Shown: positions 1-8,215, counted from the first letter of the stretch. The stretch is 20,711 nucleotides of DNA from Arsenophonus sp031446125 (GCA_031446125.1 CP132908.1:1-20711); one strand, 5' to 3'. A program made the numbers and translations. The notes: generated from the letters alone by a model not told the origin.

Positions 1-13
1 GTTAAATTAATTA

Positions 14-52
<39 letters not shown>

Positions 53-120
53 ATAAATAAATCATAAAGATACATTATTTTTATTAAAAAATATTTCATT
101 TAAAATAATATTAATTTTTA

Positions 121-189
121 CCCCCCTTAAGTTTAAATAAGTTAAATAAGTTTAAATAAGTTTATAAACAAAAGAATACCTGTGGATAA
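121..189. other. oriV: Origin segment: AT-rich direct repeats plus DnaA box
   Basis: A C6 run (121-126) is followed by about four copies of a TAAGTTTAAA-like unit (128-137, 138-146 with one T missing, 147-156, and 157-165 which diverges at its end). Then comes TGTGGATAA at 181-189, the exact reverse complement of the TTATCCACA DnaA-box consensus. AT-rich direct repeats next to a DnaA box and iterons are the standard parts of iteron-type plasmid origins: DnaA and Rep bind, and the AT repeats unwind. The iterons and rep gene are at the opposite end of the window, so the origin is continuous only if the molecule is circular. Confidence 0.75.
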
Positions 190-491
190 TTGTTTTTATT
201 TTCAAAAATATAATTAAATAATTTTATATTTGAAACAAAGTATACTGAAAATAAAAATTACAATTCATATGTAAAATAAACGATCTAAAAAAATTAAAAT
301 TATTGCTAATAATAATTACTTAATAAAATCTTTTTTTATTGAATAATGTTCATAAAAAAAGAAGAGTAAAAATACAAATATCTCTATTACATAAAAAATT
401 GTATTCATAAATAAAATTATTAAAAATTTTAGAAAACGAAAAAGAATTATTAAGAAATTAATTAACTATTATTTTTTTAAAAACAAAAATT

Positions 492-526
492 AAAAAAACA
501 TGAAGAAAGTTTAAAATTTCTTCATG
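492..526 (-). terminator. Candidate intrinsic terminator, minus strand
   Basis: There is a perfect 10-bp inverted repeat, CATGAAGAAA (499-508) and TTTCTTCATG (517-526), with an 8-nt loop. Read on the minus strand the stem is followed directly by seven T residues (from the A run at 492-498), the layout of a rho-independent terminator. The stem holds three G:C pairs, which is notable against this background. No minus-strand gene lies upstream within about 600 bp, so if real it would end an unannotated RNA. Confidence 0.4.
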
Positions 527-763
527 CATCAAAAATAATGATTAAATATATACTAATTTTTAACTAAAAAATAAAAAATTCCTATCAAAGAAATATTGTA
601 ATTTTAAAAATTATGCGTTAAAATTTCAACTGAGTTAATTTTTTTTTGTAAAAAATAAAATTTAATTAATTGTAAAAAACTTTAATTTTAAAAATTAATA
701 AATATACATATTGCAAAAAAATACTCATAAAAAATTACTAAAAAAGAAAAATTTTATTTTTAA

Positions 764-888
764 AATCACTTGATTTTTAAAATAAACCAATGATATAAAA
801 CAATATTTATTTTAAGTGATTATTTATCTTGATAAATTTATCAGTCAATTATATAAGAAAATTTATTATTTTTTAACTGATGTATCAA
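764..888. other. Nested inverted repeats, possible RNA structure
   Basis: AATCACTT (764-771) pairs with AAGTGATT (814-821). Further on, TTGATA (829-834) and ATCAGT (840-845) pair with ACTGAT (876-881) and TATCAA (883-888), giving two stacked stems with an internal loop. A 12-bp perfect palindrome, GATAAATTTATC, sits at 831-842. Several pairs are G:C, so chance is less likely than for the pure A/T palindromes elsewhere. Function unknown. Confidence 0.25.
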
Positions 889-1124
889 AAGAAGCACATA
901 AAAGATATAAAACATTTTTATTTACTATACAATTACATTTAAAAATATTGATTATATTTAAAATTTAAAATTTAATATATTAATCATAAAACCAATATTA
1001 AAAAAACAAAAAAAGAAAAAAAATGCTAATTTAAAAAAAACAATCAAAAAATATAAAAATAATCTTCTATACTAACATAAGTATTAAATTGTGCATAAAA
1101 TTCAATCATAAAAAGGAAAATAAT

Positions 1125-1583
1125 ATGAATGAAATAAAAAAACAATTAACAAAAGAAGCAGAATACAAAATTATCTCAAAACATTTAAGCAGCATAACAA
1201 CATTAAGAAAATTCGCTCTAACAAAAAACTTTGATTGGCTTCAAGAAGTTAAAGATAAACTTGAATCAATAATTGAAGAAAACAAAGATGCTTATGAAAA
1301 AGCAAAAAAAGAAGCTGAAAAAAAAGAAAAAAAACGTCTTGATTTAATCAAACTAATTGAAGAAAATGGTTTTAACCTTCATTCTTTACTAGAACCTGTT
1401 ATCACCAAAACAATTAAAAAAAAGAAAAAAAACAATATTAATACACGTAAACCAAAGTATAAATTTTTAGATGAAAATGGTCATATTCAAACTTGGTCAG
1501 GAAATGGAAAACCACCAACAAGATTACAAAAATTATTAAATAATGGAAATTCACTTGATAAATTTTTAATAAAAAATTATTAA
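1125..1583 (+). CDS. hns: H-NS-like nucleoid-associated protein
   Basis: This is a DNA-binding nucleoid protein of the H-NS/StpA family, which polymerises along AT-rich DNA and silences transcription. The start at 1125 is chosen because AAGGA (1113-1117) sits 7 bp upstream and the next residues align with H-NS. An in-frame TTG at 1089 lacks this support. The product is 152 aa against about 137 in E. coli. The N-terminal part (about 10-90) is charged and helical, matching the dimerisation and oligomerisation region. A lysine-rich linker follows (about 94-110), then the C-terminal DNA-binding domain (111-152: KYKFLDENG, TWSGNGK, SLDKFLIK). The usual minor-groove QGR loop reads NGK (127-129), a conservative but real change. 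The gene stands alone between long spacers. Family assignment is firm. Whether it acts on the plasmid, the chromosome or both is inference. Confidence 0.93.
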   Translation: MNEIKKQLTKEAEYKIISKHLSSITTLRKFALTKNFDWLQEVKDKLESIIEENKDAYEKAKKEAEKKEKKRLDLIKLIEENGFNLHSLLEPVITKTIKKKKKNNINTRKPKYKFLDENGHIQTWSGNGKPPTRLQKLLNNGNSLDKFLIKNY

Positions 1584-1990
1584 TTCAAAAAAAATTATTT
1601 AATATAATTAATAAAAATATTATAAAAAAAATTAATTTTATTACGAATTTATATTATTTAATAATTCCATATCACTTTTAATATATTAAAAAATTTTAAT
1701 AAATATTCAGTAAAAAATAATTTCTTTTTATAATTATTTATAATATAAAAATACAGAAAAAATAAAAAAGTAGACATAAATATATTTTTAAATAAAAAAT
1801 TATATAAATACAATTAAATTTGATTTTTTAATAAACAAAAATTTTACACGTTTAATGATTTTATTTTTATTTTGTTAGAATAAATTTAATTATTAAAAAT
1901 TTTATTACCCAATAGCATAAAAACAATCTATAATATTAAATTCTTATAAATAAAAAATATTCAAAAATTAATTTTTCATAAATATATTAT

Positions 1991-2028
1991 TGAATATAAA
2001 AATCTTATTTGAATATAAAAATCTTATT
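1991..2028. repeat. 19-bp perfect tandem duplication upstream of yqhA
   Basis: TGAATATAAAAATCTTATT occurs twice head-to-tail (1991-2009 and 2010-2028) with no mismatch, and a matching T follows at 2029. It could be a recent slippage duplication or a paired protein-binding site. It lies about 130 bp before the yqhA start, upstream of the candidate promoter. Confidence 0.8.
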
Positions 2029-2090
2029 TAAGATACGCAAATAAAAAAAACAAAATATATTAATGAAATATATTTAAAATTAAGAAAAAA

Positions 2091-2121
2091 TTTACAATAA
2101 TTTTAAAAAATATCTTATAAT
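2091..2121 (+). promoter_or_regulatory. Candidate sigma-70 promoter of yqhA
   Basis: TTTACA (2091-2096) matches five of six -35 positions. TATAAT (2116-2121) is a perfect -10 box. The spacer is 19 bp, longer than the optimal 17, so strength is uncertain. Transcription would begin about 30 nt before the yqhA ATG. Confidence 0.4.
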
Positions 2122-2156
2122 TTTAAATGAAATACTTTAAATAATGGCAGATCAAA

Positions 2157-2654
2157 ATGAAAAAGTTTATTGAAAAAATGATTTATATATCAAGATGGTT
2201 ATTATTTCCTGTTTACATTGGTCTGTCATTTGGATTTATTTTGCTTACTTTAAAATTTTTTCAACAAATAATATCAGTTATTCCAGAACTTTTTACCATT
2301 TCTGAATCAGGATTAATATTAATAGTGTTATCTTTAATTGACATTGCATTATTCGGTGGTCTTTTAGTTATGGTTATGTTTTCAGGTTATGAAAACTTTA
2401 TTTTAAAAATGACTGTTGATGATACAAATCAAAAATTAAGTTGGATGGGAAAAATGGATGTTAATTCTATTAAAAATAAAGTTGCTTCATCTATTGTTGC
2501 TATATCTTCAGTGCATCTTTTGCGGCTTTTTATGGAAGCAGAAAAAGTCGATGACAATAAAATTATGTGGTGTGTTATTATCCATTTGTCATTTGTAATT
2601 TCTGCATTTGGTATGACTTACATTGATCGAATGAGCAAAAATAAAAAAACTTAA
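2157..2654 (+). CDS. yqhA: YqhA family (UPF0114) inner-membrane protein
   Basis: This is a small integral membrane protein of uncharacterised function in the UPF0114/YqhA family. The 165-aa length matches E. coli YqhA (164 aa), and long stretches align from memory: SRWLL.PVY.GLS near 12-24, GGLLVMVMFSGYENF at 67-81, GKMD near 93-96 and NKVA.SIVAISS at 106-118. Hydrophobic membrane segments lie at about 12-36, 51-75 and 136-156, with a weaker one near 106-125. The ATG at 2157 fits the family N-terminus, although the ribosome-binding site is poor. A yqhA gene is also carried on the leucine plasmids of Buchnera, so its presence on a second symbiont plasmid is noteworthy. It is isolated from its neighbours and probably transcribed alone from the promoter at 2091-2121. 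Confidence 0.95.
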   Translation: MKKFIEKMIYISRWLLFPVYIGLSFGFILLTLKFFQQIISVIPELFTISESGLILIVLSLIDIALFGGLLVMVMFSGYENFILKMTVDDTNQKLSWMGKMDVNSIKNKVASSIVAISSVHLLRLFMEAEKVDDNKIMWCVIIHLSFVISAFGMTYIDRMSKNKKT

Positions 2655-3552
2655 ACTCTAAAAAATATTTAATTCATACAAAAATTAATTCACTTTTTTA
2701 TAATTTTAAAAAAAATATATACCGATTATAATATTATATAAAAACAATCTTTACTATTTCATATAAGATTACCAGTATTTTTGATCAAAAAATCACATTT
2801 TTAATAATTTTTAAAATAATAACATTACACACATTAATACAATTAATAGAGTTATTAACTGAATCGGTGATTATGCCTGTGGAAAACAACAGATTACAAT
2901 AACTGTAACGTTTGATAAATATAACTCTTCATAAATTGGTTGATATTTATACAAAAATATTTTAAATAATAAAAATTTTAAATAATTGATTTTTATCATA
3001 GAATATGAAAAATAATAGTTTCAAAATAGCATATAGATTTTATTGTTTTTTTTAAAAAACCACGAATTAAAATTAATCTATTATATTATTTATACTCATA
3101 CAAATAAGTTCATTATAAAAATAATTTTATTTTAAAGTTTTTAAATCAATTTTTTTGTTTTTTATTTATTTTTGATATTATAAAATAATACATCTTATTT
3201 TATATTTTTTCTAAAAAATATAAATATTATAAATTGTTTACTTATTTATTTTTTTATGTTAAATCATTAATAAGAAAACTAAAATTATTCAATAATTTAA
3301 ATAAAATTTATCATAAATAAAATATTTATAATTGATTATATTAAAATTAAAAAAAACATAAATATTATTTACATACATCATAAAAAATATTTAATCAATT
3401 TTTTTTAAAAACAAAAAAAAGATCATATTTGTTTATAAAAATTATATATCAAAAAATAATCATATAAATAATTAATCTATTAGATATTTTTAGAAATTTA
3501 TTTCAAAACACATTAGTATTTATTAAATTTAACAAATTATAAAAAAATTTTT
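2655..3552. other. Gene-free spacer with a GC-richer island
   Basis: No gene is recognisable. Most of it is low-complexity A/T with palindromes such as a 12-bp pure-A/T stem at 3199-3224, expected by chance at this composition. The exception is about 2825-2945, listed separately, where 2851-2910 contains 21 G/C in 60 bases. Confidence 0.6.
2825..2915. other. GC-richer island with DnaA-box-like motifs
   Basis: TGTGGAAAA (2878-2886) is one mismatch from the DnaA box on the minus strand, and TTACACACA (2825-2833) is a weaker match on the plus strand. Two imperfect copies of a TAACTG-A-CG-TGAT-like element begin at about 2856 and 2900. AACTGAAT (2857-2864) repeats the left edge of the first iteron (20655-20662). 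This could be a decayed second origin, a Rep or DnaA binding region, or the remnant of a lost gene. No reading frame supports the last option. Confidence 0.3.
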
Positions 3553-4350
3553 ATGAAAATTACTACTATTTCTGATTTAAAAAAATGGAAACAAAAAAAA
3601 CAAAAATTTGCTGCAATTACAGCTTATGATTCTACATTTGCTAAACTATTTTATGAACAAGGTATTCACGTAATTTTAGTAGGTGATTCTTTAGGAATGA
3701 CAATTCAAGGTCACAATTCTACATTACCAGTTACGATAAAAGATATGATTTATCATACATCTTGTGTAAGACGTGGTGCACCATCTTGTTTATTGTTATC
3801 TGATCTCCCATTTATGAGTTATGCCACAGAAGCAGAAACATTTAATAATTCAGCTGAATTAATGCGAGTTGGTGCTAATATGGTAAAACTGGAAGGTGGT
3901 GATTTATGGGTGATTAATACTGTAAAAAAATTAACTCAAAGATCAATACCAGTATGTAGTCATCTTGGTTTAACACCACAGTCTATTAATATTTTTGGTG
4001 GCTATAAAATTCAAGGACGAGATAAAACTTCATCAGAAAAATTGTTAAATAGTGCACTATCATTAGAATCTGCCGGATCACAGTTATTAGTATTGGAATG
4101 TGTATCTGTCGATTTAGCAAAACGTATTACTAATGCACTTACTATCCCAGTTATTGGAATTGGAGCCGGAAATGTAACAGATGGTCAAATTTTAGTAATG
4201 CAAGATGTATTAGGAGTTACAGGTGAGAAAACACCTTCTTTTGCTAAAAATTTTTTGACTAAAGGTGCAAATATTCAAAATGCAATTCGTCAATATGTTG
4301 ATGATGTGGAATCTTCTCATTTTCCTTCTTCTGAACATACTTTTTATTAA
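3553..4350 (+). CDS. panB: 3-methyl-2-oxobutanoate hydroxymethyltransferase
   Basis: PanB transfers a hydroxymethyl group from 5,10-methylene-THF to 2-ketoisovalerate, giving ketopantoate, the first committed step of pantothenate (vitamin B5) synthesis in the cytoplasm. The 265-aa length equals the family norm (E. coli 264). The TIM-barrel motifs are intact: TAYDS at 23-27, the metal ligands in LVGDSLGM (Asp45), Asp84 in SDLPFMSY and Glu114 in VKLEGG, the Glu of LECV near 182, and GIGAG at 202-206. The upstream region is AT-rich with a weak ribosome-binding site, and no clear promoter was found. panC begins 22 bp downstream in the same direction, so the two genes are very probably co-transcribed. 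Sequence is full length with no disruption. Confidence 0.97.
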   Translation: MKITTISDLKKWKQKKQKFAAITAYDSTFAKLFYEQGIHVILVGDSLGMTIQGHNSTLPVTIKDMIYHTSCVRRGAPSCLLLSDLPFMSYATEAETFNNSAELMRVGANMVKLEGGDLWVINTVKKLTQRSIPVCSHLGLTPQSINIFGGYKIQGRDKTSSEKLLNSALSLESAGSQLLVLECVSVDLAKRITNALTIPVIGIGAGNVTDGQILVMQDVLGVTGEKTPSFAKNFLTKGANIQNAIRQYVDDVESSHFPSSEHTFY

Positions 4351-4372
4351 GTAATATGGAATATCAAATAGG

Positions 4373-5245
4373 ATGTTTATTGTAAAATCATTATTAGTAT
4401 TACGTAAAAAAATAAAAAAATACCATCAACAAGAGAAAACTATTGCTTTTATACCTACTATGGGGAATTTGCACAAAGGTCATATGGAACTAATACATGT
4501 TGGAAGTCTAAAAGCTGATATTATTGTTGTAAGTATATTTATTAATTCTATTCAATTTGATAACAAAGAAGATCTCAAAAAATATCCAAGAACTATTTAC
4601 GAAGATTTTCAAAAATTAAAAAAACATAAAGTACATATAGTTTTTGTACCTAATGAATCTTCAATCTATCGTAATAAAATTGAAACACAAACAATAGTTG
4701 ATGTACCTTACTACTCTTCTATTTTAGAAGGTGAAACTCGTCCTGGGCATTTTCGTGGTGTAGCTACTATTATTTGCAAATTTTTTAATTTAATACAACC
4801 ACATATAGCGTGTTTTGGTGAAAAAGATTTCCAACAACTATTACTTATTCGTCAACTGGTTTTGGATATGAATTATGATATCAAAATTATTAGTATACCT
4901 ACAGTTCGTGATAATGACGGTTTAGCATTAAGTTCACGTAATAATCACTTAACATATGAAGAACGTCAACGAGCAAGAAATATTTACAAAATTTTAAAAA
5001 AAATAAAAACACAATTATTATTTGGTAATCCTAAACTAACTAATTTAATAAAAACAGCAAAAAAAGAATTTTTAGAATCTGGGATACAACCAGATATATT
5101 AGCTATACGTGATGCGTATACTTTGAAACCAATAAAGTTTAATAGCAAAAAAGCAGTTTTGTTATTCTCTGGATGGTTAGGTAAAACTAAATTAATTGAT
5201 AATATGCAAGTAAATCTTCTTGAAAAGAAAGATGATATTTTATAA
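4373..5245 (+). CDS. panC: Pantothenate synthetase (pantoate-beta-alanine ligase)
   Basis: PanC joins pantoate and beta-alanine with ATP, via pantoyl-adenylate, to make pantothenate. The 290 aa are slightly longer than E. coli PanC (283). The nucleotidyltransferase features are present: the HxGH motif (H34-K-G-H37, within PTMGNLHKGH), FGEKDFQQL, RPGHFRGV, and the KMSKS-equivalent loop GLALSSRN. ATGGA (4355-4359) about 13 nt upstream is a weak Shine-Dalgarno, and AGG abuts the ATG. Initiation may depend on coupling to panB, which ends 22 bp before. A 7-bp hairpin follows the stop (5252-5268). Its beta-alanine substrate needs PanD or host supply, since no panD is present in the window. Confidence 0.97.
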   Translation: MFIVKSLLVLRKKIKKYHQQEKTIAFIPTMGNLHKGHMELIHVGSLKADIIVVSIFINSIQFDNKEDLKKYPRTIYEDFQKLKKHKVHIVFVPNESSIYRNKIETQTIVDVPYYSSILEGETRPGHFRGVATIICKFFNLIQPHIACFGEKDFQQLLLIRQLVLDMNYDIKIISIPTVRDNDGLALSSRNNHLTYEERQRARNIYKILKKIKTQLLFGNPKLTNLIKTAKKEFLESGIQPDILAIRDAYTLKPIKFNSKKAVLLFSGWLGKTKLIDNMQVNLLEKKDDIL

Positions 5246-5251
5246 TTTTGA

Positions 5252-5268
5252 TCTTTTTAAGAAAAAGA
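5252..5268 (+). terminator. Weak hairpin after panC
   Basis: TCTTTTT (5252-5258) and AAAAAGA (5262-5268) form a 7-bp stem with a 3-nt loop, 6 bp after the panC stop. No U-tract follows, so it is at best a weak terminator or an mRNA 3'-end hairpin. It precedes the separate panE promoter. Confidence 0.25.
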
Positions 5269-5285
5269 CAACGAAGTTCTTATAA

Positions 5286-5314
5286 TTGACTTTTATAAAA
5301 AAATACTTTATAAT
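5286..5314 (+). promoter_or_regulatory. Near-consensus sigma-70 promoter of panE
   Basis: TTGACT (5286-5291, five of six) and TATAAT (5309-5314, perfect) are separated by exactly 17 bp. The predicted transcript starts about 8-10 nt before the panE ATG at 5330, so the leader would be very short. This is the best promoter match I found in the window and indicates that panE is expressed apart from panBC. Confidence 0.7.
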
Positions 5315-5329
5315 GATTAAAAATTAATA

Positions 5330-6223
5330 ATGAAAATTACTGTTCTAGGTTGTGGTGCATTAGGACAATTATGGCTTAATGCATTATTTAATAAAAAACA
5401 TGATGTTCAAGGATGGTTACGTGATTCAAAAACTTCATGTAACGTTAGTATTTGTACTACTACTAACAAATTATACAAGTTTCAATTACCTGCAAACGAT
5501 ATTATACATCTAAAAAATAGTAAATTATTGCTAGTGACATTGAAAGCATGGCAAATATCTAATGCGATACGTATATTACTTCCTAAACTTAGATCTGATT
5601 GTTATATATTATTGCTTCATAATGGATTAGGTGTAAAAGAAGAATTACCTTATATAAAGCAACCATTATTAATCGGTACAACAACTCATGCTGCAACTTT
5701 TCAAAATAAAAAAGTACTTCACATTTATAATGGAAATACTCATATTGGACCAGTAAATATAAAAGCGAAATCTAATACTATAATAAATGCAATATTAGAT
5801 AATGCATTACCAAAAGTAATATGGCATGATAATATAATGATTTCTAGTTGGATCAAACTAGCAGCTAATTGTGTAATTAACCCACTAAGCGTACTTTATC
5901 AATGTTGTAATGGTAAATTAATACAATACTCCAATCATATTGAACATATTTGTCGTGAAATTGCTATTATAATGAATTTAAAAGGTTACCAAACTAACTA
6001 CAAAAGTTTACAATTATATGTAGAACAAATTATTAACAATACTAAAAATAATATTTCTTCAATGCTTCAAGATATACGTGCTCAACGTCGAACAGAAATT
6101 GATTATATTAATGGTTATATAATTAGATGTGCAAAAACTTATAACATAGATTTAAAAGAAAATTGCCGACTATTTGATATGATCAAAAATAAAGAAAATA
6201 TTGCAAATCTAAAACAAAAATAA
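5330..6223 (+). CDS. panE: 2-dehydropantoate 2-reductase
   Basis: PanE reduces ketopantoate to pantoate with NADPH, the step between PanB and PanC. The 297 aa compare with 303 in E. coli. The N-terminal Rossmann motif GCGALG spans residues 7-12. LLVTLKAWQ (67-75) and GTTTHAA (116-122) are typical of the family. The catalytic Lys176 lies in KLAANCVINP, and Glu256 in RTEIDYINGY, at the same positions as in E. coli. The start is supported by MKITVLGCGALGQLW at the family N-terminus. It has its own near-consensus promoter (5286-5314), and its stop codon lies within a small hairpin (6214-6233). The enzyme is intact, although IlvC can replace PanE in some bacteria. Confidence 0.97.
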   Translation: MKITVLGCGALGQLWLNALFNKKHDVQGWLRDSKTSCNVSICTTTNKLYKFQLPANDIIHLKNSKLLLVTLKAWQISNAIRILLPKLRSDCYILLLHNGLGVKEELPYIKQPLLIGTTTHAATFQNKKVLHIYNGNTHIGPVNIKAKSNTIINAILDNALPKVIWHDNIMISSWIKLAANCVINPLSVLYQCCNGKLIQYSNHIEHICREIAIIMNLKGYQTNYKSLQLYVEQIINNTKNNISSMLQDIRAQRRTEIDYINGYIIRCAKTYNIDLKENCRLFDMIKNKENIANLKQK

Positions 6224-7296
6224 CGGTTTTTGTGTAAAAATTAAAATTTTATATTTAAAAATAAAAAATAAATAAAAATGTTCTTCTAATTTTTTGTACA
6301 GAGATTTCTTTTTCTTATTTTTTCAAAACTACTAATTTTTCTAATAAATATAATTAATAAAAATTTGAAATTATAAAAATAAAGAAAAAGTATTAAATAT
6401 TTTTATTATATTACTTTAATATATAAAAAATAAATTTTGATAGTTAACAAAATTTTTAATATAAAAATTAAATAAAAAATAATATTTTATGATGATTTAT
6501 TATTAAAAATATAATGATGAAAATTCAATTTATTTCTAAAATATTTTATTTTTTGTTAAAAATTAAATATATAATTATTTTGTTGTTATTTTTATATATT
6601 AATGAAAATATTAATATATATTTCATTTCAAAAAGATATAATTTTAACTTTCTATAAATAAAAATATATATTTTATATAAAATAATATCGTATCATAACA
6701 ATTATTTATAAATATTTTCTTTTTTATAAAAAACTATTCTTTTAATTTTTAAAAAATAATCTAAAATTATAAAGATTTTCTATATTTTAATTATGTTCTT
6801 AAAATAACTATTTTAATAATAGAATTTAGTTATTTTAAACTAATAAATTTTTTTTGTATTTCAAGAAAAAATTATAAAAAATATATTTAACATTTAATAT
6901 TGATATTAAAAGTATTTTTTTAAAAATAATCATTAATAATTATAAATTTATGCATAAATAAATTTTTTAAAAGCATTTATAATATATGAAATATAACATT
7001 TTACTTTTTAATGATTACTTTATTTACATCATCTTAATTTTAATAAATAAAATACAAATAAAAATATGATTTATTCCTAAAATACATAATAATTTTACAC
7101 ATAAAAATATTCTATTAGTAAAATATTACTTAATATATATTTATTATATTAATATTATTAAAGAAAATCTTTTAATTACTGTATTTAATTAATATTAATA
7201 TTTTATTAAACTCTATAATAAATATGTATTTTAAAAAAAAGAAAAAATTGAAAATTTTAATGTCAAAAACAGATATTTTAACGGATATTAAAAATT
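6224..7296. other. Gene-free AT-rich spacer before the biosynthetic cluster
   Basis: About 1.07 kb without credible coding potential. It contains a 12-bp perfect inverted repeat, TTAAAATAACTA (6799-6810) with TAGTTATTTTAA (6827-6838). A TATAAT at 7214-7219, about 80 bp before the first cluster gene, may be a -10 box, but no -35 matches it. A 33-codon frame starting at 7260 overlaps the next gene out of frame and is not called. Confidence 0.55.
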
Positions 7297-8214
7297 ATGA
7301 AAACAATTTTAATAACTGGCTCAAATGGTTTAATCGGCCAAGAATTATGCAAAAAAATTAATAACTCTTACATTATAAAAAAAATAGATAAAAAATCTCC
7401 TGTAGGAGCTTACATCTACGGTGATATTCTTGTTCCAGAAATATTAAAGGAATCTATAAAAAATTGTGATGGAATAGTACATTTAGCAGCATTTTCTCGA
7501 GTTATTTTTGGAGAAAAAAATCCCAAACTTTGTTGGGAAACAAATGTAAATGGAACATATAATATACTTAATTTAGCATATCAATCAGAAAAAAAACCTT
7601 GGGTATTATATGCAAGTAGTCGAGAAGTTTATGGACAACAAAAAAAATTTCCAGTTAAAGAATCTGCTACATTAAAACCATTAAATATTTACGCTAATTC
7701 AAAATTATTAGCAGAAAAATTAGTTGAAAAATATAAAAAAAAGGGATTACAAACAGCTATTTTACGGTTTTCTAATGTATATGGAAGAATTAACGATCAT
7801 CCTGATCGTGTTATTCCAGCTTTTTGTTTATCTGCAGTTCATGGAACTCCTATTCATATAGAAGGTAAAACTAATATTTTTGATTTTACACATATTACTG
7901 ATGTTGTAGAAGCAATATCAAAGGTTATGATTTTTTTAGAAAAAAGAAAAAAAATACCTATTATGCATATTACATCTGGAATCCCTGTCTCTCTAAAAAA
8001 TTTAGCAGAATTAATTAAAAAATATTCTACACATAAAATAAAAATTATTATTGACCCACCAAGATCTTTTGATGTTTCAAAATTTTATGGTGATAATAGA
8101 TTAATAAAAAAAGTTTTAGACTGGTCTCCTAAAATAAATCTACAAACAGGTATTAAATTATTAATAAAAGATTTTATGGAACAATCAAAAAATAATAAAA
8201 ATAATAATAAATAA
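7297..8214 (+). CDS. NAD-dependent sugar epimerase/dehydratase
   Basis: This is a short-chain dehydrogenase/reductase of the extended type, which usually acts on nucleotide-activated sugars (epimerase, dehydratase or reductase). The 305 aa are complete: the NAD-binding GSNGLIG (8-14) in a Rossmann fold, HLAA near 62-65, the NxNGTYNIL helix at 83-91, the ASSREVYG segment (106-113) that holds the active-site Ser, and the catalytic Tyr132-x3-Lys136 (YANSK). The start has no in-frame extension, because TAA stands 16 bp upstream; CGGA (7282-7285) is a weak ribosome-binding site. The glycosyltransferase begins 1 bp after its stop, so this is the first gene of a tight operon. Substrate cannot be read from the sequence. 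Supplying a modified sugar donor to the next gene is the natural inference. Confidence 0.88.
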   Translation: MKTILITGSNGLIGQELCKKINNSYIIKKIDKKSPVGAYIYGDILVPEILKESIKNCDGIVHLAAFSRVIFGEKNPKLCWETNVNGTYNILNLAYQSEKKPWVLYASSREVYGQQKKFPVKESATLKPLNIYANSKLLAEKLVEKYKKKGLQTAILRFSNVYGRINDHPDRVIPAFCLSAVHGTPIHIEGKTNIFDFTHITDVVEAISKVMIFLEKRKKIPIMHITSGIPVSLKNLAELIKKYSTHKIKIIIDPPRSFDVSKFYGDNRLIKKVLDWSPKINLQTGIKLLIKDFMEQSKNNKNNNK

Positions 8215-8215
8215 A

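Larger units (their letters stand above)
190..1124. other. Gene-free AT-rich spacer upstream of hns
   Basis: I see no credible coding region here. The stretch is very AT-rich and holds two GC-containing inverted-repeat structures (499-526, and nested repeats within 764-888), listed separately. TATACT at 1068-1073 could be a -10 box for hns, but no -35 stands at the right distance. Confidence 0.6.
1584..2156. other. Gene-free AT-rich spacer between hns and yqhA
   Basis: No coding potential is visible. The spacer contains a 19-bp tandem duplication (1991-2028) and, near its end, a candidate promoter for yqhA (2091-2121). Otherwise it is low-complexity A/T sequence. Confidence 0.6.

Noticed and set aside
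1089..1124. Upstream TTG start adding 12 residues to H-NS
   Set aside because: The ATG at 1125 has a good Shine-Dalgarno at 1113-1117, and family similarity does not extend upstream.
3199..3224. 12-bp A/T-only palindrome considered as a terminator or cruciform
   Set aside because: It has no G:C pair and only a 2-nt loop. Several repeats of this kind are expected by chance in about 6.6 kb of nearly pure A/T spacer.
7260..7361. 33-codon frame starting at 7260, considered as a leader or precursor peptide for the radical SAM enzyme
   Set aside because: It has no ribosome-binding site and runs out of frame through the NAD-binding segment of the epimerase gene.
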